Virus record (IMG/VR): IMGVR_UViG_3300045738_001380
Location: 1 to 38,087 of that record
Length of the DNA stretch: 38,087 nt
Origin: a virus
Reading direction: 5' to 3' (one strand)
Shown: positions 8,830 to 20,400 of the stretch, one piece after another
Layout: every line of letters starts with the position of its first letter
How positions within the stretch are numbered: the first letter of the stretch is position 1
The notes under the pieces: model-generated
The model's input: only the letters and a program-made list of their open reading frames with translations
The model's database searches: none
Told to the model about the DNA's origin: nothing
Position numbers and translations under genes: made by a program

Positions 8830-10440
8830 TTAACGACTAATTGTGAACTGATCTAAACTAAAAGCCCTTCGGTACTTGTCATGTACTGATGGCTCTGCAG
8901 CGTCTGTTGAATTCGGAATCTCCGAACCCTCTTCTGCTTCAGCTTGATCAACAGCCTCGTCTACTACTTTAGAAACGTTATCCGTTTCTTCGTCAGTGGT
9001 TGACTCAGCATTTAAAACTTCTTCCTTTTTGTTGCTTTCAACAGTTTTTGTCTCAGCATTCGCTTTAACTTCAGCTGCTTTAGCTTCAATATCTTCAATA
9101 ACTTTTCTATTTTTGGCCGACATAAGAACAGCCAATTTTTTAGAAAACGCTTCGAAGTCCTCATCATTCATCTCCTTAATGTCAGAAGCAAGCACTTCAC
9201 GATCTGCATCGTTAAGCACGTATTCCTCATCCATATAGGACATTCTTTGATTGAATTTTTCCTCGGCTTCCTTAGCTGCTCTCTCGGCTTCAAGCTTCTC
9301 CAAAGTGGCTTTGATCTTCTCGGTTTCCTCAGTAAGAACATTATGCTCTTTCGTGAGATTCTCGAATTTCTCTTTGCCTTCTTCGATGGCCTTCTTGTGA
9401 CCGTCGCGCTGTTCGGCGTAACGTTCTGAAGCCTTTTGCAACTCCTCCTCTACGAAGGTAGTAATAGCCGAGGCGTTTAGAGTCTGAATAGACTCATCTG
9501 TAATATCTGTTAATTTCTCAATTTTCATAATATCATTGCTCTCGGTTTTTGTTTCGTTTTTATTATTATATTGGGATCCTTTACTTTTGTCCCACCGTTT
9601 TTTATTAGTTTTGGTTTTGGTTTTGTTTTTTTTGGTCGAATCATCTAATTCGTTCTCATCTATTTGTTTCTCGTCGTTTTCTTTAGGTTTTTTCGTAACT
9701 GCCACTCCCTCAACTTCCGCTGCGGGACTGTTGGTTAGTCCTATTCCCAAAGGAACGATGTCATTAATTACTTGTCGATAGACAAATCGGTCATCGTCAA
9801 GTTTGCCGTCTCCCCCAAAGCACTTTAAGTTATCTTTGAGAGATTCAACTTTTTCCGGATCATCAATGATGTCCGCACCTTCTAGGTTTTTGTTGTCACC
9901 GACTACAACCACAAGGTTATAGTCAGTAAATCCTAATTCCCAACTAGCTGATACGCTAAGGTACCTGTCACTAGTTGGGTCTGCTGATTCTTCGATGATG
10001 TCGGTCAAGTCAGTATTGACGACCTTCCAAAGGACGCCCCCCAACGTTATATTGAACGGTCCATCTAGTTCCTTGACCTGCTCGTCAGATAAAGATTTAT
10101 CTGTTCCGAACTCGCTGAATCCAGCGGTTAAAATTGTTCCCAAGACCCTTTGTCTATTATGTTCTATATTAATAGGCTTATTTATAAAGGATTTATATAG
10201 CCTCATAGCGGTCTTCGTATCTATTACATCTCCATTTCTATTGATACGATTTGCTACGCAAGCATTAAAGGCTATGGGTAAAAGATCTATGTTCTTCTCT
10301 GTGTCAATGTCAGGAAGGAAGTTACCTACGTCCAGTAAACTAGCCATCGCTAGATATTTATCTTTCTCTTCTGAAATTAACGGCTTGATTGTCGAGCTAA
10401 AAATAGTTGTGTATTTATGCATGTCTAATATACTATCCAA
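8830..10440 (-). CDS. Prohead protease fused to a scaffold-like coiled-coil tail
   Basis: 536 residues in two parts. Residues 50-250 resemble phage prohead maturation proteases: a conserved-looking His in KPINIEHNRQRVLGTI (His94) and a serine cluster in YLSVSASWELGF (Ser162-166) could be the His/Ser catalytic pair of the herpes-assemblin-like fold. After a Lys-rich linker (about 255-300), residues 305-520 are highly charged and helical (KAIEEGKEKFENLTKEHNVL onwards), typical of a scaffold. Such fusions let the protease clear the scaffold inside the prohead. The marked start overlaps the preceding gene; an alternative ATG lies 18 bases downstream (MHKYTTIFSS), just past the upstream stop. The protease call is from pattern only. 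Confidence 0.7.
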   Translation of the reverse strand: MDSILDMHKYTTIFSSTIKPLISEEKDKYLAMASLLDVGNFLPDIDTEKNIDLLPIAFNACVANRINRNGDVIDTKTAMRLYKSFINKPINIEHNRQRVLGTILTAGFSEFGTDKSLSDEQVKELDGPFNITLGGVLWKVVNTDLTDIIEESADPTSDRYLSVSASWELGFTDYNLVVVVGDNKNLEGADIIDDPEKVESLKDNLKCFGGDGKLDDDRFVYRQVINDIVPLGIGLTNSPAAEVEGVAVTKKPKENDEKQIDENELDDSTKKNKTKTKTNKKRWDKSKGSQYNNKNETKTESNDIMKIEKLTDITDESIQTLNASAITTFVEEELQKASERYAEQRDGHKKAIEEGKEKFENLTKEHNVLTEETEKIKATLEKLEAERAAKEAEEKFNQRMSYMDEEYVLNDADREVLASDIKEMNDEDFEAFSKKLAVLMSAKNRKVIEDIEAKAAEVKANAETKTVESNKKEEVLNAESTTDEETDNVSKVVDEAVDQAEAEEGSEIPNSTDAAEPSVHDKYRRAFSLDQFTISR

Positions 10441-10967
10441 TTTCGCCTGACAAAATCTGGCGCAGTTTCCATATAAAAATCATCTGGACTCTTTGCTCTC
10501 GAAACGTCCAAGCCGCTTTTTTCTACATCTTCTTTGGCTTGGTTAAAATCTGATTGATTTGGCAACCAACATGCAGAGACATTTAAAGAACGCCTAGGCG
10601 GGGTCATAGAATACTCAAACACATGCTCATTTGCATTGAAAATTCCAGACTTTAGTTTCAGAAAAGAAATAACCCTCGCTAAACCAAGTTCGACGAGGGA
10701 TAAACCGTTTTTGTTTTCTGCGCGTACGCCCTGCATAAACATTCTCTTTAATTCATCGACAGAGACTTTCTTGCGGGGGTGAGCCTCATTATGAACTTCC
10801 ATTTTTTGCTCAAATATTTTTACTACTTCGATAGAGAAAGCAATCAACTCTTCTTGAACGAGAGCCTTCTTTTTTTGATGACATGAACAGTCACAACCCT
10901 CTTTGCAAGAATCGCCGCACTCGCATTTTTTAGCGGCTCTAATTTGTGATGTAAAGTCAATTTCCAT
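10425..10967 (-). CDS. Unknown protein with an N-terminal cysteine cluster
   Basis: 180 residues. Residues 15-30 hold six cysteines and a histidine (KKCECGDSCKEGCDCSCHQK), a likely zinc-binding knot. The remainder is helical with a region VSVDELKRMFMQGVRAENKNG and ends NWIVY. It lies between a terminator that closes the GTPase gene and the protease/scaffold gene, whose start it overlaps by 16 bases. The C-terminal CDCSCHQK string resembles CKCKCHRK at the end of the 58-residue protein at 32305-32481. I do not recognise the family; a head-assembly role is only suggested by position. Confidence 0.7.
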   Translation of the reverse strand: MEIDFTSQIRAAKKCECGDSCKEGCDCSCHQKKKALVQEELIAFSIEVVKIFEQKMEVHNEAHPRKKVSVDELKRMFMQGVRAENKNGLSLVELGLARVISFLKLKSGIFNANEHVFEYSMTPPRRSLNVSACWLPNQSDFNQAKEDVEKSGLDVSRAKSPDDFYMETAPDFVRRNWIVY

Positions 10968-10987
10968 TTAATAGAATCTAATTAAAT

Positions 10988-10995
10988 ATTACACT
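10988..10995 (-). promoter_or_regulatory. Candidate phage promoter box (AGTGTAAT)
   Basis: The minus strand reads ATTAGTGTAATATTTAATTAG just after the terminator at 11030-11074 and 20 bases before the next start codon. This gene needs a promoter because the upstream transcript should end at the terminator. The same ATTAGTGTAATA string occurs before the fibre operon at 26523-26530. A host-like alternative, TTGAAA with an 18-base gap to TGTAAT, is also possible here. Confidence 0.35.
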
Positions 10996-11029
10996 AATAT
11001 TATCTGCTTTCTTTCAAAAATACTAATAA

Positions 11030-11074
11030 AAGACACGAAAAGCCCTTCCGATTCAAAATGAACCGAAGAGCCCC
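11030..11074 (-). terminator. Rho-independent terminator after the FtsZ/tubulin-like gene
   Basis: On the minus strand GGGCTCTTCGGTTCA pairs with TGAATCGGAAGGGCTT around a short T loop, with one bulged base and a few G-T pairs. T-rich DNA (TTTTCGTGTCTTTT) follows. It stands between the stop of the GTPase gene (11101) and the next gene start (10967). Confidence 0.8.
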
Positions 11075-11100
11075 TACGTCCTATTTATTTTAACCCCGCT

Positions 11101-12258
11101 CTAAAGACCACCCAGTCTTGCGAGTTCTTTTAATTTTTCCTGTGGTCGATCAAGTCCACCGACAGAAGTAAATACCGTTAAAGTGGGCTTATCCCCCACA
11201 TAAATACCACCATGCACAACACTATCATCGCTAAGCATCCTATTCAACTGGCCAAATGCCTGATCAATGTTTGACTGAGGAATGTTGTCAAGCTGTTCTT
11301 TCCCGCCTATAACGACGGCCGCCGCGCATTTGCCCGTGCTAAGATCTACCCCACCTGAAAGCAGGTTATTTTGTAAATTTTCTCTTACGGCGCGAGAAAT
11401 ACTAACTGGATCTTTCCAATCCTCTACAGGCGAAGCACCGAAACTCATCAATCCAGAGTCTAAAATACTTTTATAATCATTTGAATCGAAGGACGTATAG
11501 CTGCTGTCTCTTGCGGTAGTCAAATTAAATAGATGAAATAATCCAGCCATACTCATGTTTGCAGTTTGCCAGAAATTCGAGACGACAAGGTTGGGGTAAA
11601 GTTTGCTAATTTTTTGATTATCCAGAAGAATAAGAGGAGAAACTATCCCCTCTTCTACTAGGTCATAAACTTCATTTAATGTGGCATGAGCATTTGCCGC
11701 TGTACGCTTACCCTCTGTAATTTTGGGTAAAGCTAGGATCACCCCCACCTTTTGAGATTGGGAGCCTAATGTCGCTTGTAATTCTTGGGCGGAACGAGCC
11801 AAATCAGAAACTATTCCTGCTCCTGTGCCGCCTCCTGCTCCAGCGCATATAAAAATTCTATCAAGCTCTTCTCCGAAAGAATACCTCATAAAATCTAGTA
11901 CATCTTCCTTTCTATTTGAAAAAGCTTTTTTTGCTACTGCTCTATCTTTTCCTGCGCCACCATCTCCTATTAAAAGTTTATTCTCTAAATCAATCGTATT
12001 TAAATCTTGCTCCGCAGTGTTCAAAGCGGCGACCCTTCTATAACCCAATTTGTGGAATGTCTCTGCTATGCGAGAGCCCCCTTGACCAGCACCAATAAAA
12101 GCAAAATTAAACGAAACATCTACTTCGTCTTTTATTTCTTTCTTCTCTACTGCTTCGGGCGGGAGAGGCACAAGCATGTCAGGTAATGAAATATCAACGG
12201 GTGACATTTCCCCGTACATGGCTTTTACTTTATCTTCTGAATTTTGATTTTCTTCCAT
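11101..12258 (-). CDS. FtsZ/tubulin-superfamily GTPase
   Basis: 385 residues. After an acidic 48-residue N-terminal extension, the GTPase core shows the T1 loop GAGQGGS (56-62), an N-T-A-x-x-D element (80-85), a T3-like LIGDGGAGKD (96-105) and the tubulin signature GGGTGAG (142-148). A T7-like segment FDSNDYKSIL keeps two aspartates (258, 261) at the positions that trigger GTP hydrolysis in FtsZ filaments. Length and motif spacing suit a full GTPase plus activation domain, so it should polymerise; no FtsZ C-terminal peptide is seen. Unlike known phage tubulins (PhuZ, TubZ), which usually lie outside head modules, it sits between portal and protease/scaffold genes and starts one base after the portal stop. 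Head positioning, DNA positioning or a structural role are possible. Confidence 0.88.
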   Translation of the reverse strand: MEENQNSEDKVKAMYGEMSPVDISLPDMLVPLPPEAVEKKEIKDEVDVSFNFAFIGAGQGGSRIAETFHKLGYRRVAALNTAEQDLNTIDLENKLLIGDGGAGKDRAVAKKAFSNRKEDVLDFMRYSFGEELDRIFICAGAGGGTGAGIVSDLARSAQELQATLGSQSQKVGVILALPKITEGKRTAANAHATLNEVYDLVEEGIVSPLILLDNQKISKLYPNLVVSNFWQTANMSMAGLFHLFNLTTARDSSYTSFDSNDYKSILDSGLMSFGASPVEDWKDPVSISRAVRENLQNNLLSGGVDLSTGKCAAAVVIGGKEQLDNIPQSNIDQAFGQLNRMLSDDSVVHGGIYVGDKPTLTVFTSVGGLDRPQEKLKELARLGGL

Positions 12259-12259
12259 G

Positions 12260-14395
12260 TTATTTTTTCTCTGCTTTACTAGCCTTTAAAATGCTAGCCA
12301 AGTAATTGTCTACTTGGTGTTCTGCTGCTATCTCCATGACTTCATTAAATACATTCTTATTTACACTCGTATTCGGTTTCTTGCAATAAAGTTCGGCTTT
12401 TTCGATCCAATTCTCCGGTTTCTCATTAGAAATAATTAACTCCGTTAACGACTCTGCTACTTCTTTTTGCGACTTATTTAATCTTTTTATCTTATGTCTT
12501 GCCCGAAGAGTTTTCTCTATTTCTTTATATAATTTTGAGGCTAAAATTAAATTATCCTTTATCTTATCTAAACTGAAAAATCTTGCAGCCGTCTTTGATT
12601 GAGGCCCCTGACCTCTAGGAGATACGGTCTTTGTGGATTGGGGTACTCCTGTTCCCGGGGGTCTACCGACTGGTTCTTTCGTTCCGGGTGGCGGAGGAGC
12701 GCCTCCACCGGGTTGACTTACTTGTTTGTCTGCTATTTTTTCTTGTGTTTTTGCCGTCTTATCTGCTAGCTTTAATTGATTTTCTCCTGTTTTATCTGCT
12801 ACCTCTATCTGCCCCTCTACTTGACGATCAGCCATTTCTAATTGGGTGTGTGGTCCTCCTGTTACTGGTTCATAAAGACCCTCGTCCTTAGCTTCTTTGT
12901 ATCTTTTTTGAGATTCTTCAGATTCTTCTGGCGAAGGTAGTCTTCCAGTTTCATGCGCCTGAACAACTTCTTCAGGAGTAAGTAGCCCAAATTGAGCCAA
13001 TTGATTCCAAAGTCTTCCGGCTTGGAATGCGTCTTTTAATAAAATCTTATTAAAGTTTGGAGTTGGATAACTTCTGAAACCAAGGGCCTTAGCAATTCTT
13101 TTAATTTCTGGCATCAGAAATTCTTCTATAAACGACTGTCTTCCGTGATTTAATCTAGCGATAAATACATCTGTTTTGCTAGCTTGATTTGAAAAGGTTT
13201 CTCCAGAGAATAGTATATTATTTAATCCAACATTGATATCTTTCTCAACCACTTCGTATTTTCTGGGATCAAGCAGATCTGCAATTTTTGGCACCACGAA
13301 CTCAGCTTTAGTAGTATAATCAGAAATTAGAACCCTGCCCACAGATTCATTTTCAAAAAGTCTCTGCATAGCTACCAAATTCTTTTGATTAATTCCACCT
13401 TTATCTGGTTCGGCCCCCATGGTTACTAGAAGAATTGCTTGTTGCATTGTTCTTAGGATGGCAGCGTCCATCTTCTTCATTTCGGCTTTTAAATTAATGT
13501 CATCTAATACTGGAAATCCCATGGGGACAGCGAAGGGTTCATAATCCTGTTTCTTATAGAAAATGACTATCATTCTATCCGGGTCTAAAGGAAGTAATAA
13601 AGAACTAACTCTACCATCTTTTATCTTTTTCCTTGTATCTGCGTCTAGATTTCTTAAAATTTCTTCATCTTCCTCAGTATAAGGTTTTCTTAATCTTTCT
13701 AATTCGTAATCTGTGATAGCTTTAGAATATTTCCCCTTAGCAAAAGAAGCTGAGCCCTCCATTTGTATGTCGGCAGGATTAAGAATAAGGTATCTAGCTG
13801 GAACAACCAGCTTTTTAACATTGGGTGGGCCTACTAATTTTTTAGAAGATTTTGGAGGATTTGTTAAAACTAGATCTGTATAATTTTCGTCACCACCGCC
13901 AAATATTTGAGTAATTCTCCTTACGTCTTCTTTTCTTAATTTTGCTTCAAACCTATAAACAAATACATTTCCGCTCCTATAGTATTCCCTAAACCATCTG
14001 TCTTGAAATTGTCTTAATGCTATTTTTTTAAAAAAAGCATCGAAGAACAGTCTTGTTTTTTTAGTGCCCCCAGTAAAATGTATTTCTCCGGTAGAGAATT
14101 CTGTCATTAGGTCTATAATATTTCTAAATGTTGAAAAATTATAATATGCCTTTTGACACAAAACCACAGCGTCCCTTACGGTGACGCTACTAGAACTAGA
14201 CATAGAAGACGAGTTTTTGAAAGGGATTAGGCCATTACTAATATTCGCAAATCTATTTACGCTTTCTATTTGAGAAGTAATGTTACTTCTTACGCGGGTA
14301 GACTCCGTAGTTCCGCCCATAGCTCCTTGCGCGGTGAGAGGAGTTATTTCCTTCGCTCTCGGCCTTCTCTTTCGTTTTGAGTTTTCGTCTGCCAT
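12260..14395 (-). CDS. Portal protein
   Basis: 711 residues. The centre carries portal-like features: YRSGNVFVYRFEAKL (about 140), VPARYLILNPADIQ, DPDRMIVIFYKKQDYEPFAVP, and the long-helix stretch DINLKAEMKKMDAAILRTMQQAILLVTMG. This is followed by VGLNNILFSGETFSNQASKT and EFLMPEIKRIAKALGF. The C-terminal 200 residues contain a repeat (QLEMADRQ, QIEVADKT, QLKLADKT, QEKIADKQ), a Pro/Gly-rich linker and a charged helical tail. The portal forms the dodecameric DNA gate and works with the terminase. No clear Shine-Dalgarno precedes the ATG; the region is AT-rich. Confidence 0.88.
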   Translation of the reverse strand: MADENSKRKRRPRAKEITPLTAQGAMGGTTESTRVRSNITSQIESVNRFANISNGLIPFKNSSSMSSSSSVTVRDAVVLCQKAYYNFSTFRNIIDLMTEFSTGEIHFTGGTKKTRLFFDAFFKKIALRQFQDRWFREYYRSGNVFVYRFEAKLRKEDVRRITQIFGGGDENYTDLVLTNPPKSSKKLVGPPNVKKLVVPARYLILNPADIQMEGSASFAKGKYSKAITDYELERLRKPYTEEDEEILRNLDADTRKKIKDGRVSSLLLPLDPDRMIVIFYKKQDYEPFAVPMGFPVLDDINLKAEMKKMDAAILRTMQQAILLVTMGAEPDKGGINQKNLVAMQRLFENESVGRVLISDYTTKAEFVVPKIADLLDPRKYEVVEKDINVGLNNILFSGETFSNQASKTDVFIARLNHGRQSFIEEFLMPEIKRIAKALGFRSYPTPNFNKILLKDAFQAGRLWNQLAQFGLLTPEEVVQAHETGRLPSPEESEESQKRYKEAKDEGLYEPVTGGPHTQLEMADRQVEGQIEVADKTGENQLKLADKTAKTQEKIADKQVSQPGGGAPPPPGTKEPVGRPPGTGVPQSTKTVSPRGQGPQSKTAARFFSLDKIKDNLILASKLYKEIEKTLRARHKIKRLNKSQKEVAESLTELIISNEKPENWIEKAELYCKKPNTSVNKNVFNEVMEIAAEHQVDNYLASILKASKAEKK

Positions 14396-14433
14396 TTTAT
14401 TATTATATTTTTAAAAATTTATTTTTTCCATTA

Positions 14434-17400
14434 TTATGGATGAGTTTCTGTTGTTATGCTGCTATCTATATATCCTATTAGAGAAGAATACGCCTTAACG
14501 GTTATAGAGCTTCCTTGTATATTAATTGGGCTTGAATATAAATATGAGCTAGATGAGGGAGCGGTACCATCCAATGTATAATAAATATTTGCGCTTCGTG
14601 TTTCTGGCGAGGGCACCGTTGCGTTCATTGTTATAATAAGCGTATTTGAGCCCGTAGCTGCAATACTTACAGTGGGGGCTGAAAGTTGTTGTCTCTGGTA
14701 TTGTACTATCTCTGAATCTAAGTAGACGTCTGAAAAGGCATAAACCTTCAAAGTCGTGCTATTATTGAATTCTGACGTAGTTAATGTATGTATAAAATCT
14801 CCGCTATTGGGCACTAAAGTTACAAAGTTATAAGTGCTTCCGCCGCTCGGATCCGTCCCATCCGTAGTATACCTAACGGTGAGATCTCCTACAGAATCTT
14901 GATCCCAGTTAGGAATAGTAATATCCGGTCCATAGCTAGCATTTGTCTCAGCTGATACTATCGGACCGAGCTTGACTAGTGGATATTCTCCAGTAACAGT
15001 ATCAGAATCTACATATCCATAACCAGTAACTTGAGTAACTATTCTAACTTTGTTTTGTAGCCCAGCTATATCAGGTGGAAAAGCCGCGTCTGGAGTAGTT
15101 TTCGTACTTATTTCTGCACTGCGATAAGCTAAATTTTCATTCGTGTCTAATTGGCTATCATATAAATTTCCTAGATCAAATGTTACGAAGCCAACGGTCC
15201 CGCAACAATTGTCGCTTCCATATGCGCTTGGCACAATGCCATCGTAATAAGCTTCTGCGCCACTGTCGCAAATAGAACCAAACACCAATAATGATCCATC
15301 AGATTTTAAAATGGTCCCATGATCTTTTCCAGCAAAGATTCCAATTCCAGTATTTATGCCCCCCGGAATAGTATCTGAGAAGGATACGGAAGCTGATCCA
15401 TCCCAAACAGTGCCCCAGCCGGTTACTGAACCATCAACTTGTAATGCTAGCGCATGATCATTGCACGCCGCAATAGAAACTACGTCTTTTAGATCAGACG
15501 GTACGTTCGCCGCTTTCTCTACATTGCTTAGCGACCCCCAGCCCACAACATCTCCATTTCTTTTCAATGCAAGGCCAAAGTCTCTTCCCGCAGCAATCTC
15601 CATAACATCATCTAACCCAGATGGTATTCCTGTCACGCCAATCGGAGCACCCCAGCCGGTTATTCTACCATCTCCCAGAAGAGCCAAACTATGGTTGTTC
15701 CCCGCTTTCGTAGATATAGCTCCACGGTCTCCACTTTGGTAAGATGTTAACGGGGTGGGCACATCTATTTGTCCAGAGTGATTTCTGCCCCATGCCCTCA
15801 CAATTCCTCCAGCCAACAAGCCGAGACTGTGGTTTTCTCCTGCAGAAACAGATATTACATTGTTTAAATCGTTGGTAATATTACATTGACCATAGTCATT
15901 GTTTCCAAACGCTATAACCGTTCCATTGGTCTTAAGAACTAAACTATGCTTGTCGCCAGCAGAAACATCTTGAGCATTTGTTACTCCCGAAGACATTAAC
16001 TGAGAATTGGAATTATCTCCCCAGCTTACTAATTCCCTATTACTTTTAATAGTTAAAGAGTGATCTTTTCTATTTGAGTATTTAGAGACCCTACTATCTC
16101 CGGAATAATATTCTAATTCATTTACTTGAGTATTAAGCAGTACAGAATCTCCTTGGCCTATGATTCTATAGTTATTATAAAAATTATTGTTGGTAAAAGT
16201 AGCAGAGCTTAATGCTACTGGTAATCTAGCGATTGCAGATGCATATTCTGTGGGAAAAGATTCGCCTGCGCCCCCCGCTAGATCTAAATCAGCCCAGCCA
16301 GTCAGCCAACCGTTCGTCCACCCTGCTTGGAGAATGAGCGCCCCCGCAACCAAGCAATCACCATCGCTGTCATATTCCCTAAATCCACCTGATGATATAT
16401 TGCCAGTAATTACACCCGGGATAGGGCCAACCAGATAGTGACCAGAATCAAGTTCGCCGGAGGCCCCCTGTAAACCATAATCCATACCGCGATAGGGGAA
16501 CGAGCAGCCTTGAGCGGGGCACAAAGAGAGCACGCTCCCCTTTACACAGTTGATGTACTCTCCGATTACCCCGTTCATTTGGGTACCTCTGCTGGACACG
16601 CCCGGTACGGGCCTCGCATTCAAATGCCCAGACTCGGTGCCATTACTATTAAACATATAAAACTTATCAGCCTTAAAGTCGTGGTAAGTAGACTCAAATC
16701 GATACCCAACCGGCCCTATCTTATGGTTATAATAGGAAGCTGCATACGAACGGTTTATGCCATTTTGAGCTTGATTGGCTTCGTCCACGCTTCCTCCTCC
16801 AGAAATATCTACTATGGGTGCATTAGTGTAATTTTTACCTCCGCTACTAAGCAACAATCCAGTCAAATTACTGGGGGCTTTTGTGCCTACTGCGATAGCT
16901 CCAGCACCTTCGTCGCCCGCAGCAGCAGTCAAAGTAATATCCGGGAAAGCCCTATAACCTGCTCCGCCACCATCCAAGTTGATGCCCGACACTGAATGAG
17001 ACAAAAGAGCTTTGCCTGTAGCAGGGGCAGCAGTTGTGCCTCCACTAAAAACAACTAAAGGATCATTAGTGTACCCAGTTCCAAAATTCGTCATTTCAAT
17101 TCTATCTAAATCTCCACTAGTCAAGAAAGCTTCTACTTTGGAATGTTCCGGCATTAGCGCCTCAATATTTACCCACTCTCCTAATTTAGTTTCAAAATTT
17201 ATACGATTAGCAGAAGTGGCGCTATACATATCATTAGTATGCATTTTCGTTAACTCCAAATCAGGGACGAAGAACTCTATTTGCTCGTGCGGGCGCGTAG
17301 TTTGAGTTTCGTCGGAATGAATACCCTTGCTGTACACGTCTTTCGGATAGCCGCAAGCAGTGCAGCTTTGGTGGCCGTAGGTTTGGGTGTTCCAATCCCC

Positions 17401-20400
17401 CCCGACGTAAGACCACGCAAGCTTTCTAACGCCACAGTACCACATGCCGCGGTAAAGGGTATCAAAGGTACAACCATTCCCGCTATCGAACTGCCCGGTG
17501 TTGTGTTCCCAGTAAGCCTCCTTTACAATAGGCAAGGATCTAAAATCAAAATCAGGAGCATCAATCTCTGGATAATCAGAATTGTAATTGTAAAAATCGT
17601 TATTAAGTCCAGTTTTCGCAGTAGTAATTACCATATGGCAACTGGAAGTGTTGCAGGGGTTCGTTCCTCCGTATCCTTTTCCCCAGTCCAACATGGTAAT
17701 CGATTCGATCCCTGAAGTAGGATTAGTAGATCCTCCGGCATCCGGGACGTTAATATATCCATAACCAGTTTTTTCAGGAAAGCAATAGGCGCTACTTCCG
17801 GGATCACAGGTAGTTTCTGGGAAATAGCATATCAATTTATCCACATAACCGTGCCCGCGATACTGGCTGAAGTTATCTTTCCAGCCTTCGGGGTTGGATG
17901 CGTAGCCGTTCTGTGGAAGGGGCCCAAAGGCGAATGCCGATGCCGAGGTATCTGCCCATCTTGGAAGTGGCGGTGCAGCGCCAAGCCTCCAGTCAACGCC
18001 TAAAGCCCAAAGCGCTTCTTGCGCGTTAGAGGCTGAAGTGTTAGACCCGTTTGTCATACCTAGGACTCTACCAATTCTCATGTGGTCGAAGAATGGATGA
18101 CCACCACCCTCAGGGCTGACGTATGTGGCCTCACCTTGCTCTGGAAACGGGATTTGCATACGGTCATTATCACTAGAACTTAAATATTTATTTGCGAGAT
18201 AATAACCACTACTGCCTATATAATTTGGATATGATCCCCCATCCGAATAATAAACACCGGTTAACGAGCTTGCGCATATACCAGCGGGATTACTAGACGA
18301 TGCAATGGGCGCGCCTGCTGAGCTAACGCCACTTCCCCAGAGGCATTTCCAACCATTCCCAGAGTAAGGATTCCGCCCAGCGGGATCTTCTAAAGCGTGT
18401 AACGCAGCATCTTCCCAATCGTGATTATTTGCATTAATCCCATCTCCACTTCTGAAAGTTGCTCCAGTAGGTTCAATCATGAACATCATCCCCGGGAAAG
18501 ATCTATCGAATTCTTCCGTAATGGTTGGCGCGCTAGTGTAGCCATTTCCAAGCCCAGTTATGTGCAATTTGTAAGGAATTAGGGTCGCGTCATCATCTGG
18601 TAATAATCCGCCCTTGGAAACAGTTGTGCTCCATAACAATTCTTCATAACTTATATCGTTTATATCATGGGCATTAACATTAGCTGAGGAATTGAGAACG
18701 TCGGGGTGAGAATAAAGACATAATAACTTGTCCAAAAGCGAATCATCATCAGTAAATCCTAAAATTTCATTATGATTTCTTAATTCTACATAGCCTCCCA
18801 TTCCTTGTCCTCCACCACCAGTAATATCTATGCGTTGTTGCGTTGCTGAATCCTTGTGAAATTTCAAACGATATAATCTAGATGTGGCAGAATTTTGTGA
18901 GTAAAGTAAGTTACCCGGCGTACTGTGACACGCGCCTTGCGCGACCGTGCCGCCCCCGCCTACAACACAGCCAGCCGGATTTCCCGGAAGGCCATGTTCG
19001 AATTCTCCACTAAATGGAGTGTTGCTGTTATATGGTATATGCCCAGCGCCAGTAAATCCCCCGTACCAGTGGGCCTCGTAATTAGCGTAATCAAAGAACA
19101 CGCGAAAAGGAGTAATGACATCCCATTGGCCAGACAAACGGTTTTTAAAATTGTTATCAAAGTATCGATAAAGGTCACTAGCGCCAGTACCGTAATTAAG
19201 AGAATGATCTCTCAATATGCCCGAGTGATAAGCATGATTTTGTAATTCATCTAAATCTAATTTTTCATCATGCCATGGTTGCAAAGGTAAAACTCCATCG
19301 ACAAAGCCCTGATCTATTGCGCTTTCAATATGTTGGCCGCTAGTAGGACCTCTATCGCCAACAGTTATTTTAACCGCGTACATTCTATTAGGTTGAGTTA
19401 TGGTCCCTCCGGCGAGGCTAACAGTTGGCGCCGAAGTATAACCTACTCCTACGTTATCTATATCAAAATGATCTAATTTAAATACGCCAGTTGGGACAAG
19501 ATCAGCATTTCCTCCGCCATAACCACCGCCCCCGCCAAAACTACCTATGGTTGGAGAGCCTATCCCGGGAACTCCAACGCCATCATAAACATGATAACCG
19601 TATGGAGGATCATAGTTGACATTACCTATAATCAAGCCGCTTGAATTGAGTCCCCCAACAGAAAAGGCGGTTAAAAGTGCCGTGGCTGCCGCGCCTTGTC
19701 CTCCTCCATCTGTAAAGCCTACTGACGGCGCGGTTCTATATGGAACTCCGTGTTCTATAATTTCAACGCCGGTTATCTGAGTTGGAGTAAGATAAGCCAC
19801 TGCTGTTGCTCCGGCTCCAAATGCGGAGCTTGAAGTTGGTGCGCTATTATTATCTACGCCTGAAATAGTTACTATTGGAGTAGACGTGTAGCCCTCTCCT
19901 TCGTAGCCGGTACATGGATATGGAGTGGGTGGACATCCCCCTTGACTATCATCAAAATCTAGAGAAATTCCATGTACAACTCTCTCGGCTGTTAATACTG
20001 CTGTGCCAGAGGCTCCTGCCCCCCCATCAACGGAGGTCATAGTCGCGATAGGTATATCATTATAACCAGTACCTCCCTCAACCATTTGAAATCCTGCTAA
20101 ACCAAATGGCGCAAACAAAGCTTTTGCTTTAGCTCCCTCTCCCTCTTGGCCCATCGCCAGAATAAATCTTATTATAGGATCGGATGAATATCCAGCCCCC
20201 GAAGAGGTCATCTTCAAAGAAGCTAGCCTATCCAAAGCCTCGCCTTCTAAAGATAAAAATGCAGGATAATTATCTGGGAATTTATTCGAAAAGAAATCTA
20301 TATCATCCCAATTTACATTATCGTTTGAGCCCTGTATAACTCCTGCTCCCAATTTATGATAATCATCTGCATTTGTAGCAAAACTTATTTTAGTAACTCT

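Noticed and set aside
9536-10450. Plus-strand frames opposite the protease/scaffold gene
   Set aside because: They are mirror frames of an A/G-rich coding strand with clear protease and coiled-coil sequence on the minus strand.
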